DNA of 64,000 nucleotides from Papio anubis (taxonomy: Eukaryota; Chordata; Mammalia; Primates; Cercopithecidae), in the NCBI RefSeq assembly GCF_008728515.1, contig NC_044983.1, forward strand, positions 124,863,139 to 124,927,138. Reading direction: 5' to 3'. Within the stretch, counting starts at the first letter, position 1. Each line of letters starts with the position of its first letter. Under the pieces are notes generated by a model that was not told where the DNA came from, searched no databases, and saw nothing but the letters and a program-made list of their open reading frames with translations. A program made the position numbers and the translations under genes. Shown in pieces: positions 43,500-55,689 of this stretch.

Positions 43500-44110
43500 G
43501 TAGCCAATACTGCATAGAAATAAAATGCTTACAGGTTTAGCAAAGTTACAATTGACTTTCTCTTTGACCCATTAATTCTACCCTACAGAAACATTTGCAA
43601 AAGCATGAAATGACAAATGCTTAAGGTCATTAATTATAGCATTATTTGTAAATCAAAACATTAAAAACAACTGAAGTGTTCAGCAGTGGGGAAGAGTTAA
43701 ACTGTGACACGCTCACACAACGGAGTAACATGCAGCTATTCAAAAGAATGAGGACAATATCTACGTAGTAAAATGGAAAGTTCACCTGAGTGTATTGCAA
43801 AGTGAAAACAGGACAGTGTAGAAGAGTTATAATATGCTACCTTTTGTGTGAGGGAAGAAAATATGAACCTTTATATGTTTCATATATCTGCAAAAACAGG
43901 AAGATGAAAAACATAGAAAAATACAAACAAGAAACTAATAAAAGTAGTTACCTTATAGGAAATGCATTGGGAATATATGGGGAAAGAGATGGAAATAAAA
44001 CTTCCTTGCCTATACCTTTCTATACCATCATACTCTTTGAATAATGTGGGTTCATTATTCATTAAAAGTAAAGCTAATTTTTAAAAATATTTCTAAAATT
44101 AAAAATAAAC
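43500..44110 (+). mobile_element. L1M ORF2/3' UTR fragment
   Basis: Reads ctttgacccattaattctac, ttatagcattatttgtaaat, taacatgcagctattcaaaa and a decayed 3' UTR. Old subfamily. Confidence 0.75.
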
Positions 44111-44114
44111 CAAG

Positions 44115-44475
44115 ACAAATAAATATAACCATATATCAATTTAGAAATATTATCACACAGAGAAACAATTACTTTTTCCCCAAGATGTTTGAGAACACAG
44201 CACTTTGTACGTTCTTAGTGGGATACATTTCATGGACAAAAGAACACATCAAATTTTAAACTAAACCTGACTATTTTATGTTCACATTCATATTGTTATT
44301 TTGAAACTATTCTCTTTGTATTATTCAAGAAAGCAAATGAGGAAGTCTATTAATGATGTTCTAAGTAAACAAAAGTCAATCATGAAATCAAAAATTAAGC
44401 ATAAAGCTAATGTTAAAATTGAAGTGATGACAGTTAAATGAAGTTTTTGTTTTATTAATTACATATTTTCTATCT
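44115..44475. other. AT-rich, no feature recognised
   Basis: Could be more of the flanking L1M, but no block is firm enough to say so. Confidence 0.4.
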
Positions 44476-44479
44476 TAGT

Positions 44480-45060
44480 TCATTGAAATGGCCTAGCAGC
44501 CGTGTCATCCAGTATCAGTAATCACACCTGGCACCAGATTCTGCTTTGTAAAATCAAGAGTTCTTGTAGAACTGGCTGCTTTCAGGACTGAATTAAGGAA
44601 GGTACAAAATACGTGTAGAACATATTGTTATGTTCAAAAGCAAAGAAGCTTTCAAAGAGTAATCGGGCATATCAAAAGAACACAAGAACCAGGTGGAAGG
44701 AGCTCTTGCTGACCCAAATTGTGATGATTGAAACACTAAAAAGAGTAGTGATTATAGCACATTAAAATATACTGAATATACTAGAGCCATGAGTCCATAA
44801 TGACTCAAAAAAGAGAAAGCCAGAAACAAAACCTCATTTGTCACCATTTGTAATGATTCTTAAAAACAATTTCTCCCTTTCCAAATTGGTAATTAAAAAG
44901 AAGTAGTTAAGTGTTTATTTTGCCTTTTCAGTAGAAACTATATTCCAGGGCAAATAGACCCACTTATGACAGAAAGTTCTGTTTCACATCAAGCAGTAAA
45001 GATAAAAGGAATATTAGAATTATGAAGTCAACCCTTTACCACTCCTAATAAGAATCTTGT
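44480..45060 (+). repeat. Possible old L1M 3' UTR
   Basis: The stretch agagccatgagtccataatg at about 44784, with ctgcttt..aactggctgctttc before, resembles remembered old L1 3' UTR text. The call is weak. Confidence 0.35.
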
Positions 45061-45084
45061 TTCAAGCATAGAAGGCTGTGCTGT

Positions 45085-45290
45085 TCACACAAAAGAGTAA
45101 ATAATTAAGTGCAGTCTGGGGAGGATTCGAGAAAGCTTCCAGGGAGAGGCAGTTTGGGCTGAGGCTCGAAGATGAACAAAATCAGCCACGACATGAATAC
45201 AGGGGGACTTGTCAGATGGAGGGACATGATGAGGGCCTGAAAAAGCTTGAGGAACTGCACCTATATTGGAGGAGACTATTATCCACTTAA
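45085..45290 (-). repeat. L2 fragment
   Basis: Reads tcgagaaagcttccagggag, aggcagtttgggctgaggct and tcgaagatgaacaaaatcag, reversed L2. Confidence 0.65.
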
Positions 45291-45770
45291 GACACCCAGA
45301 GTCAGCACAAAACTGAACATTGCAAAGAGTAAAATGTGTCCTTAAAAAGTCCCTTTGAAGGAGCTTTCTTGTGGCCCAATACACTGTCTCTCAGTAAGCC
45401 CATCACAGCCTGTTTCTCCGTAGAGTTGTGATCAGATCACTATTTGAGAAATATGAAGTAGTTAATAATTGGAGATGATGTGGTTTCAAAGACAGCACGT
45501 TCTGAGACGCTCCCACTCTGGGGGGCATGTGGGGACTGACACCAATGAAGGGGAAGAACAAGAGTCATAGCTGTCCTCTCTGGCTTCCTAGGGGCCTATG
45601 GCACGAAGAGTGGACCAGCTGCCCAGGTCGACATTGCTCGGAGTGTTCATTGTTCTCTCACTCTCTGTAGTCAGTCAGTATTGCTGAGTATACATGATGC
45701 AAAGGTGCAGGGAAAGGGACTAGGGGAACCTAGTTCCTAGAGGGCCCTCTGGGAAATAAAGGGAGAATTG
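45291..45770. other. No feature recognised
   Basis: Non-repetitive by eye, with a few CpGs around 45500-45640. Confidence 0.4.
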
Positions 45771-45774
45771 GGAA

Positions 45775-46075
45775 GGAGTCACATTAGGAAGGGGCTATTT
45801 TGCTACATTGGCCAGTTTAGGCTTTGGAATAAAGAGAAGCCATGGATGGAGTTTCAAGCAAGGTATAGCATGATAGGACCTAGGCTTTGGAAAGATTACT
45901 CTGGCTTCATTGTGAAGAATGGCCTGGCAGCTGTGGGGATTCAAGGAATGGGGAGAATGCAGACAAGCGAGGAGACTATCGCCATTACTGTCTTTATATC
46001 TGGCTTCTTTTTCAGGTCCTTCTTGAGAGGCCAAGCATCACATGAACTGGACATGAAGGCAAAGTTTTTGATCTG
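45775..46075 (-). repeat. L2 fragment, probable continuation of 45085-45290
   Basis: Reads gctacattggccagtttagg, ctttggaaagattactctgg and cttcattgtgaagaatggcc. In L2 these blocks come after those at 45085-45290, so one copy may have been split by the intervening 480 bp. Confidence 0.65.
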
Positions 46076-46374
46076 AAGGAGGAAAGGATGCCATGTTTAG
46101 AACTCTGCACACAAAGGCGAGGCTATTTAGGGATCTAGATTCTCCAACCACAGAAAGTTGGTGGGTGAGAAGTGGCTGCTTCCCACTGAACTCCCCAGGG
46201 CAAATGAAGGGACTCACATGGCGTTTCTTCCCAACAACTTACCACAGAAGTGGAAATTATAAATGGGGCCAGGAAGTGGTCATTTCATGTCAACCCATCT
46301 GCGATACATTCAAAATAGCTGCCACTTGCCCAAAGAGACCTCCAAATTCTAAACAGTCTGCCTAGCACATATCC
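46076..46374. other. No feature recognised
   Basis: Non-repetitive; the 90-residue frame at 46093 has no recognised motif. Confidence 0.4.
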
Positions 46375-46590
46375 ATTTATACAGCAAACCTTATTATTGA
46401 GCAACTATTATGGTAGGGACTGCACTATAGTTTAGTTAATAAAAGTTAGAAATTAGCCCTCTGGGAGATAAAGACCTGATAAATAAGACAGACAGGGTTC
46501 CTGTTCTTGAACAGGAGATTCAGGACAGTGTGATGAGGGTGAGCCCAGGAGAAAGATCTTTCACCAAGCCAAGTAAAGGCTACTGACTTC
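46375..46590 (-). repeat. L2 3'-end fragment
   Basis: Reads ttattgagcaactattatgg, tagggactgcactatagttt and agacagacagggttcctgtt. Confidence 0.65.
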
Positions 46591-47055
46591 ACTGACCCTG
46601 GGACATAACACCTGAGGGTAATTGAATGGTAACAAGCTTCTTATTATAATCAAAATATTATTAGCCTGAGCATGACAAATAAAAGAATTCTAGTGTATTT
46701 CATTTCCAACTTAACATCCATCAAATATGTTGCTGGTTTCCAGCCTCATTGCTAAAAATATTCTTAAGGTGAACAAGATGCTATCCTGGTTACCAGCTAT
46801 AGTAGAATGAATGAAATTAAATTGTTCTAATCATTATTAAATAACAAAAAGAATTTTATTTCAGGAATTTGAGAACTACAGTTGAAATTGAATCATTTAC
46901 TCTAGAATGCTAACATAAACAGTAATAATAGATAGATGGGTGGATAGATAGATGATAGATAGAGACTGCTAGATATAGCATAGAATATTCTATAGTCCTC
47001 ATATGGTCTTTGCCACATGTTTATTTGCTTCTTTCAAAATATTTAATCAAAGAAT
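46591..47055. other. AT-rich, GATA-type microsatellite inside
   Basis: An imperfect (GATA)n tract is at 46930-46963. No other feature is seen. Confidence 0.6.
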
Positions 47056-47059
47056 AAGA

Positions 47060-47610
47060 AATCTCAGTTGATATAAAAATTCTAGTGAGTCATGACCTAG
47101 AAATGCACAACAATGTTATGCAAAACTGTACATCTAAAGGTCATCAACTGATGAGTACATATACAAAATGTGGCATATCCATATATAGGAACACTACTCA
47201 GCAATTAAAAGCAACAAATACCAGTTAATACTACAACACAGATGAGCTCAAAAATACTAAGCTAAGCCACACGCAGAAGACTACATATATTATTTACATG
47301 AAATTCTCTAGAAAGACTAAGTATTTCACTTATACAAAACATCTGTAAAAGGCAAATTTGTAGAGACAGAAAGCAAACTAAGTTTGCTTATGACTGGGAG
47401 TAGGAGCAGGAATTAACAGCAAATGAGCACAAGGAAGTTTTGGGGGGTGATGGGAATGTTCTAAACCTGGACTACAGTATGATGAGTATGTAGAGTACCA
47501 ACTCTAGAAATTTACCAAATTAATTAAATCGAACAATTACAATGAGTAAATTTTGTTAGGAAATTATAGCTCAATAAAGCATTCAAAACAAACACACACA
47601 CAGGCATAAA
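47060..47610 (+). mobile_element. L1M ORF2 end and 3' UTR
   Basis: Reads atgtggcatatccatatata, ggaacactactcagcaatta, tttggggggtgatgggaatg and ttatagctcaataaagcatt, the L1MB/L1MC end. Confidence 0.85.
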
Positions 47611-47955
47611 CATATTTCATGTATTTTTAATCCAGGTGCATATGAAAGTGTTTGACAATAATGCCATGTAGCTGCTTTATACTGAGCATCCCCTTAAGAA
47701 CCAGCTACTTTTATGTCTGTTCCTGAAAGCCACCTTCAGAGAGAAATCATATTAACCCAGGGACAGAACACAATTGGGCCCACCTCTAAATCCTATACAC
47801 AGTTCATTTCATCATATCCCCCGAAATAGAAAGAATCCATTGCCCCAGATTCACATGGTGTAGTCAAAGTAACAAACTAGATTCACCCTGCACCTGTTGA
47901 TCTTTCTTGCTGCTGTCAGACCCTGCTACCCTGATCTCCTGGCCACCATCTTGGG
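47611..47955. other. No feature recognised
   Basis: Non-repetitive by eye after a short aacacacacaca run. Confidence 0.4.
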
Positions 47956-47959
47956 ATGA

Positions 47960-48430
47960 TCCTGCAAATCAAAGTTGATCATGTCATTCCTGTACTCAGA
48001 AGGGTGCCCTGGTGCTGAAACCTTGGCTTTGGCCCTTCACAACCTGGCCCCAGGTCCCAGCATCTAGGACATCCTTGCTCACTGTTTCCCCACACCACTG
48101 TGCACTGCTTTTCTCTGAACTTCTCACCAGTCTTTGAAGCTGATGGCCATTTTCACATTTCTTTGTCTTTGTCCATGAGGTTCCTCTCACCTGAAATGCT
48201 TGACCTTTCCTTGTCCCTGCCACGTATCAGCAAACCCCTGCTTTTATTTTAACATCATGAATACCTATCATTCTTAGTGAGCCTTCTACTGCTTCTCCGA
48301 GAGAAGTTAATTGTTCCAAGCAGGTTCTACACACTATGCTTATTTTCTTCATTCTCTTTAATAGCATTTTAAAACATGTTCCCAGTTTAAGTTTAGTGCA
48401 TTTGTCATATTTTCTTCATAACCATAGCAT
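47960..48430 (+). repeat. L2 LINE segment
   Basis: Reads tgatcatgtcattcctgtac, ggcccttcacaacctggccc, caggttctacacactatgct and ttaatagcattttaaaacat. Confidence 0.75.
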
Positions 48431-48444
48431 ATACCATTAAAGGA

Positions 48445-48670
48445 TTACTTGGATTCAGTTCTGATCTTCAGATTCCATAATTTACTAGCTCTGTGACCTT
48501 GGAAAAGTTTATGTAAACTCTTGACATCAGTTTTCCCAACTGTGAAATGAGACCAATGAAAGCACATACCTCAAAGATACTTGTAAGAATTAAACAAGAT
48601 AATAATCATTAATGAAAAAGCATATTTTCTGGTCCATCAAAAGTGTTTAATAAATGTTAAATAATAATAC
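48445..48670 (+). repeat. MIR SINE
   Basis: Reads actagctctgtgaccttgga, cagttttcccaactgtgaaa, acttgtaagaattaaacaag and aaagtgtttaataaatgtta. Confidence 0.85.
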
Positions 48671-48779
48671 TAATTTTTACCAGTATAGCAAAGGCTCGTT
48701 AAATGTGAATCACATAAGGGAGAGAGAGAAGATACAGGAAAGAAGTAAAGAAGGGAAGGAGAAGAAGAAGTTCCTTGAC

Positions 48780-48962
48780 AAAATGGATAAGAGCTTATGA
48801 TTTAGCATCAGGTAATGTTGAATCTTTGCCTTGCTATTGTAGATTGGGTAATCTTGGACAAGTTATTTGAACTCCATGTGTTTCAACATGAAGGTAAGTA
48901 TACCACTGGATAACACATATAAAGCACTTAGCACAGTATCTCGCTTGCAGTAAGTCAAAGAA
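48780..48962 (+). repeat. MIR SINE, second of a pair
   Basis: Reads gataagagcttatgatttag, gggtaatcttggacaagtta, catataaagcacttagcaca and gtatctcgcttgcagtaagt. Confidence 0.8.
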
Positions 48963-49264
48963 GAAAAAGTAACAAAAGTTTGTGGAAAAGAAAAATCCTC
49001 TTGCTTAATCTTTTTTATTCATCTTTGGCAAAGGTCACCTAAATAATTTCTTAACCATTCTGACTGTATACGCTGCTTAGATACTGCCTAGAAATCCAGG
49101 ATTTCAAGGTGGTTGAGAGAAGTGGGTTATGAAAAATTATGATACAGTCTCACTTTCACCTCCACCTGATATAGAAAATTCCCTTCCAACATGGTCAACT
49201 CCAGTGAATCTTCACTATTTTGATCTTCAGCTACTTTCTCATGAGAATATTATTAAAAGCAGAG
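48963..49264. other. No feature recognised
   Basis: Could hold a worn extension of the following L1M, but nothing is firm. Confidence 0.4.
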
Positions 49265-51165
49265 AGGAAATAACTAAATGGAAAAAGATTAGCCAAGAAG
49301 CAACGAAGAAATTCTCAACAAAATATTCGCAAGCCATATAAAAAGGATTAAACACCTTGGCAAAGTGAGATTTGTCACAGGAATGTAATGTGGTTTTGAC
49401 ATCAAAAATCAAAAAAATACATAATCATCTCAATAGACACAGGAAACACATTCAACAAAATCCAGCGTGCATTCATGATTTCAAAACTTGGAATAGAAGG
49501 AAAATTTCTCATCACGATAAAGGGCATCTACAAAAAATTTACAGCTAACACCATACTTAATGATAAAAGACTATATGCTTTCCCCCATAAGATTCAGAAT
49601 AAAGCAAGGATATCTGCTTCGGCACTTCTATTCAACATTGTATTACAGAATCTAGCCAGTGAAATCAGGCAAGCATATAAAGTAATGAGCACCCAAGCTA
49701 GCAAGGAAGAAGACAACAGGATTTGAATCTAGAAAATCCAAAGGATCCATTAAAAATACTAGAAATAATAAGTTTAGCAAGGTCACATGATAGAAGATAA
49801 TTTCACAAAAATCAATTGTATTTGTATAAGCAATGAACAATCTGAAAATGAAATTAAGAAAAAATTCAGTTCACAATGACATCAAAAGAATAAAATGGAA
49901 AATATTTTAACAAATGATGAACAAGACTTCTACACTTAAAATCACAAAACATTCTTGAAAGAAAGAATATCTAAATATATGAAAACATGTCCCATGTCCA
50001 TGTATTGAAGACCTGATAGTGTCGAGATGACGATTCTACCCAAATAGATCTATAGATTCAATGAAATCCCTATCAAATTCCCAGCTGGGCTTTTGGCAGA
50101 AATTGACAAACTTATCTTAAAATTCACATGGAAATGCCAGGGAGTCAGAATAGCCAATTTTCAAAAATAAAAACAAAATTAGAGGACTTACACGTCTCAA
50201 TTTGAATATTTCCTATAAAGCTAAACTAATCAAGAAAATGTGGTGCTGGTATAAGCATAGATACATAGATCAATGGATAAACCCTTACAGACAACAGACT
50301 TTCAACAAAGGTGTCAAGAAAACTAAATGGGAAAGAAGTTTATTTTTCACCAGATAATTCTGGAACAGTTGAACATTCACATGCAAAATGATTAATTAGG
50401 ACACCTACTTCATACCATACACAAAAATATCCTCAAAATTGACTAAAGGCCTACATGTAGGTGCTCAAAACTATAAAACACTTGGAAGAAAACACAAGAG
50501 AAAAGTCTTCATGACTTGAGGTTAGGCATATTTCTTAGATACAACACACAAAACAAGCAATAAAAGAAAAAAAGTGGATGAATTAGATTCAATCAAAATT
50601 AATATTTTTGTTGCTTCAAAAGACACCATCAAGAGAGAACTCACAGCTTGGAAGAACGTATTTGCAAATCATTTATCTGATAAGGGATTTGTATCTAGAA
50701 TATATTTTAAAAATTCTTACAACTCAATAGTACATATTTTAGAACACAGTTTTAAAATGGGTAAAGAATTTAGATAGGCATTTTTCCAAATGATCAGTAA
50801 GCACACGAAAAGATGCTCAACATTATTAGTCATTAGGAAACGTGAATCAAAGCAGCAAGACCTCACTTCACACTCAAGAGGATGGTTAAATCTAAAAGTC
50901 AGATAATTAGAGTTGGCAAGGATGTGAAAAACTTGGAACCCTCATTCATTGCTGGTGAAAATGTAAAATGGTACAACCATGTTGGAAAATAGTTTGACAG
51001 TTTCTTAAAAGGTAGACATTGACTTACCATGTAACCTAGCAATTCCACTTCTAGATTTCTGTCCAAAAGAAATGAAAGCATATGTCTACAAAAACAAAAA
51101 ACTCATATACATAAATGTTCACAGCAGTATTATTCATAATAACCAAGAAGTTAAAAAATCTATGT
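49265..51165 (+). mobile_element. L1M ORF2 fragment, truncated at both ends
   Basis: Begins in the reverse-transcriptase region (caacaaaatattcgcaagcc) and runs to the ORF2 C-terminal third (cattcacagcagtattattc-like text near 51120), then ends without a 3' UTR or tail. The segment that should encode the FADD box is missing at about 49710-49730, where gcaaggaagaagacaacagg jumps to aatctagaaaatccaaagga. Longest frames are 83 and 67 residues. Not functional. A missing 3' end points to a later deletion or rearrangement rather than ordinary 5' truncation. Confidence 0.85.
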
Positions 51166-51169
51166 CTCT

Positions 51170-51970
51170 GCACACTTTATATATGGATTTGTTAATCCAG
51201 CTAATTTGAAGTCAATTTCTCTTGTGTTTTACATTTGACTTTGAACACTTGAAATAGTCAACATTTTCTATCCTAAAGATTAGACTTTCTTTTTATTGAC
51301 TTTGTTATTTTTGCAGACTTATGCTCTGCCTCATCCCTGTATCTCTCCACCCTTGCCTCTGCCATAGTCCTTAAGCAAAACTCATCTGCCAATGCTAGGA
51401 AATAGTAGTAGCAAACTGTCCCAGATCTGGCCTACAAATTGTTTGATAGTTTTCAGGGAATTCAGACAATTGATTCCTTTGGCAAAATTATTTTCACTGA
51501 ATAGGTTTTCAGGGAATTTTTGTTTTTGTGAATTGCCTTTTGACAATGGATTATCAGCAAATTGACCGACAGCCAGTAAACAACTCCCTAACTCTCTCCT
51601 GTCCTCTCTGCCTCCTCACAGCTTCCCTTCACTCTCTGTTCACATAAAGGGGCCCATTGGCAGTCACGTGTTTGCATTGTTTGAGCCCCTCAGAGTCTTC
51701 TGGGCTTTGAGATCTAAAGCTTGTCAGTTCAGATATGTTGACCTGACTGTGGGTCACAACAAAGGTAAAGGGTGAACACTTTTTTAATAGCCATGAAATG
51801 TTTTCTTCAAAATTATTCAGAATAAAATATAAAGGAGATGAAAGTAGAGAAACTCTTGCTGCTATGGTGACCTGTAAGCCCACCTACCCCTAACATCTCC
51901 ATGTGTACATCTATTTTTCCAGTACCCTCTGCCTTGGAAGGTGACCTGCCATTCCACATATCACAGTTTA
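51170..51970. other. Mostly non-repetitive
   Basis: The phrase gttttcagggaatt occurs at about 51448 and again at about 51506, in similar surroundings. No family is recognised. Confidence 0.4.
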
Positions 51971-51974
51971 GAAA

Positions 51975-52420
51975 TCACTGACTTTATCTAGTCATTTCTT
52001 CTCATGAGTCAGAAAACTGAGATGCAGGCCGGGAGCGGTTGCTCACGCCTGTAATCCCAGCACTTTGGGAGGCTGAGGCAGGCAGATCACCTGAGGTCAG
52101 GAGCTCAAGACAAGCCTGGTCAACATGGTGAGACCCCGTCTCTACTAAAAATACAAAAATTAGCCGGGTGTAGTGGTGGGCGCCTGTAATCCCAGCTACT
52201 CAGGAGGCTGGGGCAGGAGAATTGCTTGAACTCAGGAGGCGGAGGCTGCAGTGAGCCGAGATTGTGTCACTGCACTCCAGCCTGGGCGACAGAGCAAGAC
52301 TCCAACTCAAAAAAAAAAAAAGGAAAAGAAAAGAAAAAAGAAAGAAAACTGAGGCCCGGAAAGTCCCAGTGACTTTTTAGTCTAATTCAATGGGGAGAAT
52401 TAAAAAATGACAATAGAATA
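51975..52420 (-). repeat. MIR/L3-type ancient repeat, split by Alu
   Basis: Before the Alu: tttatctagtcatttcttct and agtcagaaaactgagatgca. After it: aactgaggcccggaaagtcc and cagtgact. It is the same class as the elements near 21825 and 55245. Confidence 0.6.
52027..52342 (+). mobile_element. AluS SINE
   Basis: From ggccgggagcggttgctcac to a long A/G-rich tail (aaaagaaaagaaaaaag). Direct repeats agaaaactgag lie at 52011-52021 and 52343-52353. Confidence 0.96.
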
Positions 52421-52569
52421 TTAACTCCCTCCCCCATCAACAAATGTAAATAATTATTAGTTGAACCCCACTACTTGGTACAGAAATCTTCTCTAGTGTC
52501 CAAATGGCTTTTCCCAAACTAACAATGGGAAAGGACGTGGATTTCTACTCTAAACAAGTATCAGGTCAA

Positions 52570-52745
52570 ATTCCGTTTCTATTTCTTCCTATCTCTGTAA
52601 ATTTAGACTGTCTCTTAACCTGAGCCTCAGTGTTCTCATCTGTAATGAATGGAGAAATATATCTACGTTCTCAGATCACTGTGATGATAAAATGAGCTAA
52701 TATATGTAAAATGTATCAACATCTGCACCATCATAAATACACAGA
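52570..52745 (+). repeat. MIR SINE
   Basis: Reads ctcttaacctgagcctcagt, gttctcatctgtaatgaatg and tgtgatgataaaatgagcta. Confidence 0.75.
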
Positions 52746-53520
52746 ACTGTTCATTCCTTTCCCTTCTCCTTGCTTCCTACCTTTCACTCCGCTGTACCCA
52801 GGACCTAAGGGTTTGAGTGTTGTGTCTGTCTTTCTAATGCAATCCTCTCCAAAAGAGCTGCCAACACTCAAAATAATCTGTGGCCACAAGTCCAAAAAAA
52901 GGGTCACAGTGATCAGTCAATTAAAAACCACAAAGCAAATAAATACTATAGGGAGCTGCAAATACAGCTGAAAATAGCTAAAACCCATATAAATTTGCAC
53001 CAGAAATATCACTTCTCTTCAACATCTCTCAAATATCTATCAACCTCTCTTTCCACAGTTTTGTTTTTCCTAAAATTCTAGTGGAAATTTACAACGCACT
53101 TGTAGAAGCTACATGAACCAAAAACATGTCTAGAGGTTCCACATCAGGCTGCTCACCCCTGTGCAGGCTTTCAGGGGAAATAATGCTAAAGGCCTGTCTG
53201 GTGACTACATTGGCTAATCCCTAAATCAAGGTATTCCTGGACAGCTAAGTAATCTACCAGAGGAAGGTCAGCTTCCACAGAAGATTTGGAGTATGAAACT
53301 CTCAGGGTTTACCTGGAATTCATATGAAGGCGTCAGTTGGAGGAAAGAGGGAAGCAGGGGTAGGAAGAAAAATGTGAAGATTAAAACATTGGCAAGCAAA
53401 AGAAAAGAAAGAATTCCCCTAAAACTAAATGGCCCAGTGAGATATCACATGTTGGCAACAGAATGAGCTTGGAGGTGGAAACAGCCCAAGTTGTTTCACC
53501 ATACTCATTCTCACAGATGA
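52746..53520. other. No feature recognised
   Basis: Non-repetitive by eye. The 86-residue frame at 52711 starts inside the MIR and has no motif. Confidence 0.4.
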
Positions 53521-53524
53521 CTTT

Positions 53525-53645
53525 TATTGACAGTCTTTTATGTAACAGGCACTAAGCAAGAAGCTTTATGTACATTATTGCATTTGAACTTCAGAACCTA
53601 TCTAGGACTTCTTCATTCTTATTTTTTGAAGTAAGGAGGGAATAT
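53525..53645 (-). repeat. MIR fragment
   Basis: Reads tatgtaacaggcactaagca and attattgcatttgaacttca. Confidence 0.6.
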
Positions 53646-53847
53646 TAAACTTTGACCCCCCAGAAATGAAAATTTTATCCCAATATTAAAACTCAAAAGT
53701 TCTGCATTAGGATCACTCTGATTTCCCTTAAGTATCTCTGCAATGCCTTTTCTTAAAACTCACCACTGGTTCACTATCTCTACCTTTTTTAAAGCTGGTA
53801 GCAATGTATGCCTTTTTTGACAGATAAAATGTTAGGTCTTTACCATG

Positions 53848-54266
53848 TACAACATGGATGAGCCTGGAGGACGTTAAGTTAAGTGAAATTAGCCAGGCAC
53901 AGGAAGACAAAGACTACATGAGCTCACTCATCTCAAAAAAAAAAAAATCACATAGAAGTAGATGACAATGGAATGGTGGTTACCATGGGCTGGGTTGATT
54001 GATGGGGGTGGTAGGAAGATATTGGTTAAAGAATACTGAAGTTCAGTTACATAGGAGGAATAAATTCAGGGGATCTATTGTACAACATGATGACCGTAGT
54101 TAACAATATATTGCATTCTTTGAACAGCGAATGCTAAGAGAGTGAATATAAAGTATTCTTACCACAAAAATGATAACTATGTGAGGCAATGCATGTGTTA
54201 ATGAGCCAGATTAACTCATTCCACAGTGCACATATACTCCAAAACAATATGTTGTACATGGTTCAC
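53848..54266 (+). mobile_element. 5'-truncated L1M (L1MA/L1MB-like)
   Basis: Starts in the ORF2 end, acaacatggatgagcctgga, then gaaattagccaggcacagga, and proceeds through atggaatggtggttaccatg, gatctattgtacaacatgat and gcaatgcatgtgttaatgag to the 3' end. No clear target duplication. Confidence 0.85.
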
Positions 54267-54269
54267 CAC

Positions 54270-54443
54270 TTCTTTTAGACTATAAACCAAACTCCTTACC
54301 TGGCCAAAAAGCCCAGAGTGATTTGATTCCCACCTCATGTTTTCTGCCACTCCCTCCTTTAATATGGTGTGCTCCAGATATACTTAATTATATGTTTTCT
54401 CTCCCTCTCCCATTTTCTCTTCCTCACTCTCTCATATATTCTC

Positions 54444-54475
<32 letters not shown>

Positions 54476-54775
54476 ACTTTCCCTTTTTTTTCCTCTCTCC
54501 CTCTCATTGGGCTCCCTTTCCCCTCACCCTTTAACTTACATAACTGATCCTCATAATTTCTGACCTCAGCTTTGGCATCACCTTCCTTGGGAAGTCTATC
54601 CAGCCACCCCAAGACTATAGTAGATAACCCCCTAAGTCTCTGCAGTTGCCTGATTATGGGCCAGTAGCACTGTAGTGTAATATTTTACTTGCTCTGTCTC
54701 TTATGTGACTCTAAGCCCAGTGAAGGAAGAGGTCACACCTGTTTTGCTCATCACTTGCGATATCTCAAGTGCACA
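54270..54775 (+). repeat. L2 LINE segment with an internal (CT)n tract
   Basis: Reads gactataaaccaaactcctt, gaagtctatccagccacccc, gtgactctaagcccagtgaa and ggaagaggtcacacctgttt. The pyrimidine tract at 54440-54477, (TC)n with tgtctc units, sits inside it. Confidence 0.75.
54440..54477. repeat. (CT)n / (TGTCTC)n tract
   Basis: Pyrimidine-rich tract of about 38 bases with regular TGTC units. Confidence 0.93.
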
Positions 54776-54984
54776 AGAAAAGAAGGAAAACCACAGAAGC
54801 AGGGGCAGTCGGAAAGAAGGGAATAAAGACAAGAAGAAAGCAAAGAAGGGAGGGAACTAATTATAAAGAAGATGAGGCTTCTTCGCACCAGAAGCTTCCA
54901 TTTCTGCCTCCTTTATTAATGTTTTTATACCTAAAATCCCACTGATTGTGCAATAAGTAGCCCACAAACCAGCAGGAGGAACAT
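54776..54984. other. Purine-rich, then unrecognised
   Basis: 54775-54865 is A/G-rich. No element recognised. Confidence 0.4.
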
Positions 54985-55140
54985 GGAGAAGGGAGTTGCA
55001 ATTCTGGTTCTGCCACCAACTCACTGTGTGGCCTTCATTGCCAGACACTTGCTCTTCTTGCCTCTTAATCTCCTTCTCTGTAAAATGAGAATGTAAGACT
55101 AGTTCATTCCTAAGGTCATCTCTATCTCTTGCAAGGTCTA
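54985..55140 (+). repeat. MIR/L3-type ancient repeat
   Basis: Reads aattctggttctgccaccaa, aatctccttctctgtaaaat and cattcctaaggtcatctcta. Confidence 0.7.
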
Positions 55141-55244
55141 ATTCTCATATGGGACATGGGTTGGGTTGGATTCATGACAAACAAAGCTTGAAGGAGACAT
55201 GAGACACTGCCACCCTCTGCCTTCTCAAGGACCCTTGAACCAGT

Positions 55245-55360
55245 GTGTCGTAGACTATCAGAGTTGGAGACCCTCATTCCAACCTTCTCAGGGTATTGCC
55301 TAGGAAATGGAGCCCTCAAAGGATATTACTGAAGTGACAGAGGCAGGAAATGAGTTATAA
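55245..55360 (-). repeat. MIR/L3-type ancient repeat
   Basis: Reads gactatcagagttggagacc, ctcattccaaccttctcagg and tactgaagtgacagaggcag. Same class as 54985-55140 but inverted, 100 bases away. Confidence 0.6.
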
Positions 55361-55493
55361 CTTCTTAATAATGTCACCGAAACAAGCTTATTAGGTTATG
55401 ATAACCTATGACCCTATCACCCAGGTTTTAATCCAATTCTGCCTCAAAGAAGCGTTTGGGCCTGACTTTTGTGTCCTTGCTTTTCTCCCAGTC

Positions 55494-55529
55494 ACACACA
55501 TACACACACACACACACATACACACACAT
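55494..55529. repeat. (CA)n microsatellite with TA interruptions
   Basis: CA repeats with two interrupting ata units. Confidence 0.95.
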
Positions 55530-55689
55530 TTTCTCGTTTACTCCATCACACCACTTCATTTATTGCATGGGAAAGTTGCTGATGAAATATTTCTCACCAA
55601 GTCATGCATAATTGGTTTAATGTCTCAGTCTTCCAAGAGCATTTGCATTTTAATAGGGGACAATATTTTATTAGCATTAATGTTAATTA

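Noticed and set aside
32655..55529. Microsatellites as CRISPR-like arrays
   Set aside because: The short tandem repeats have no spacers, and the genome is clearly vertebrate.
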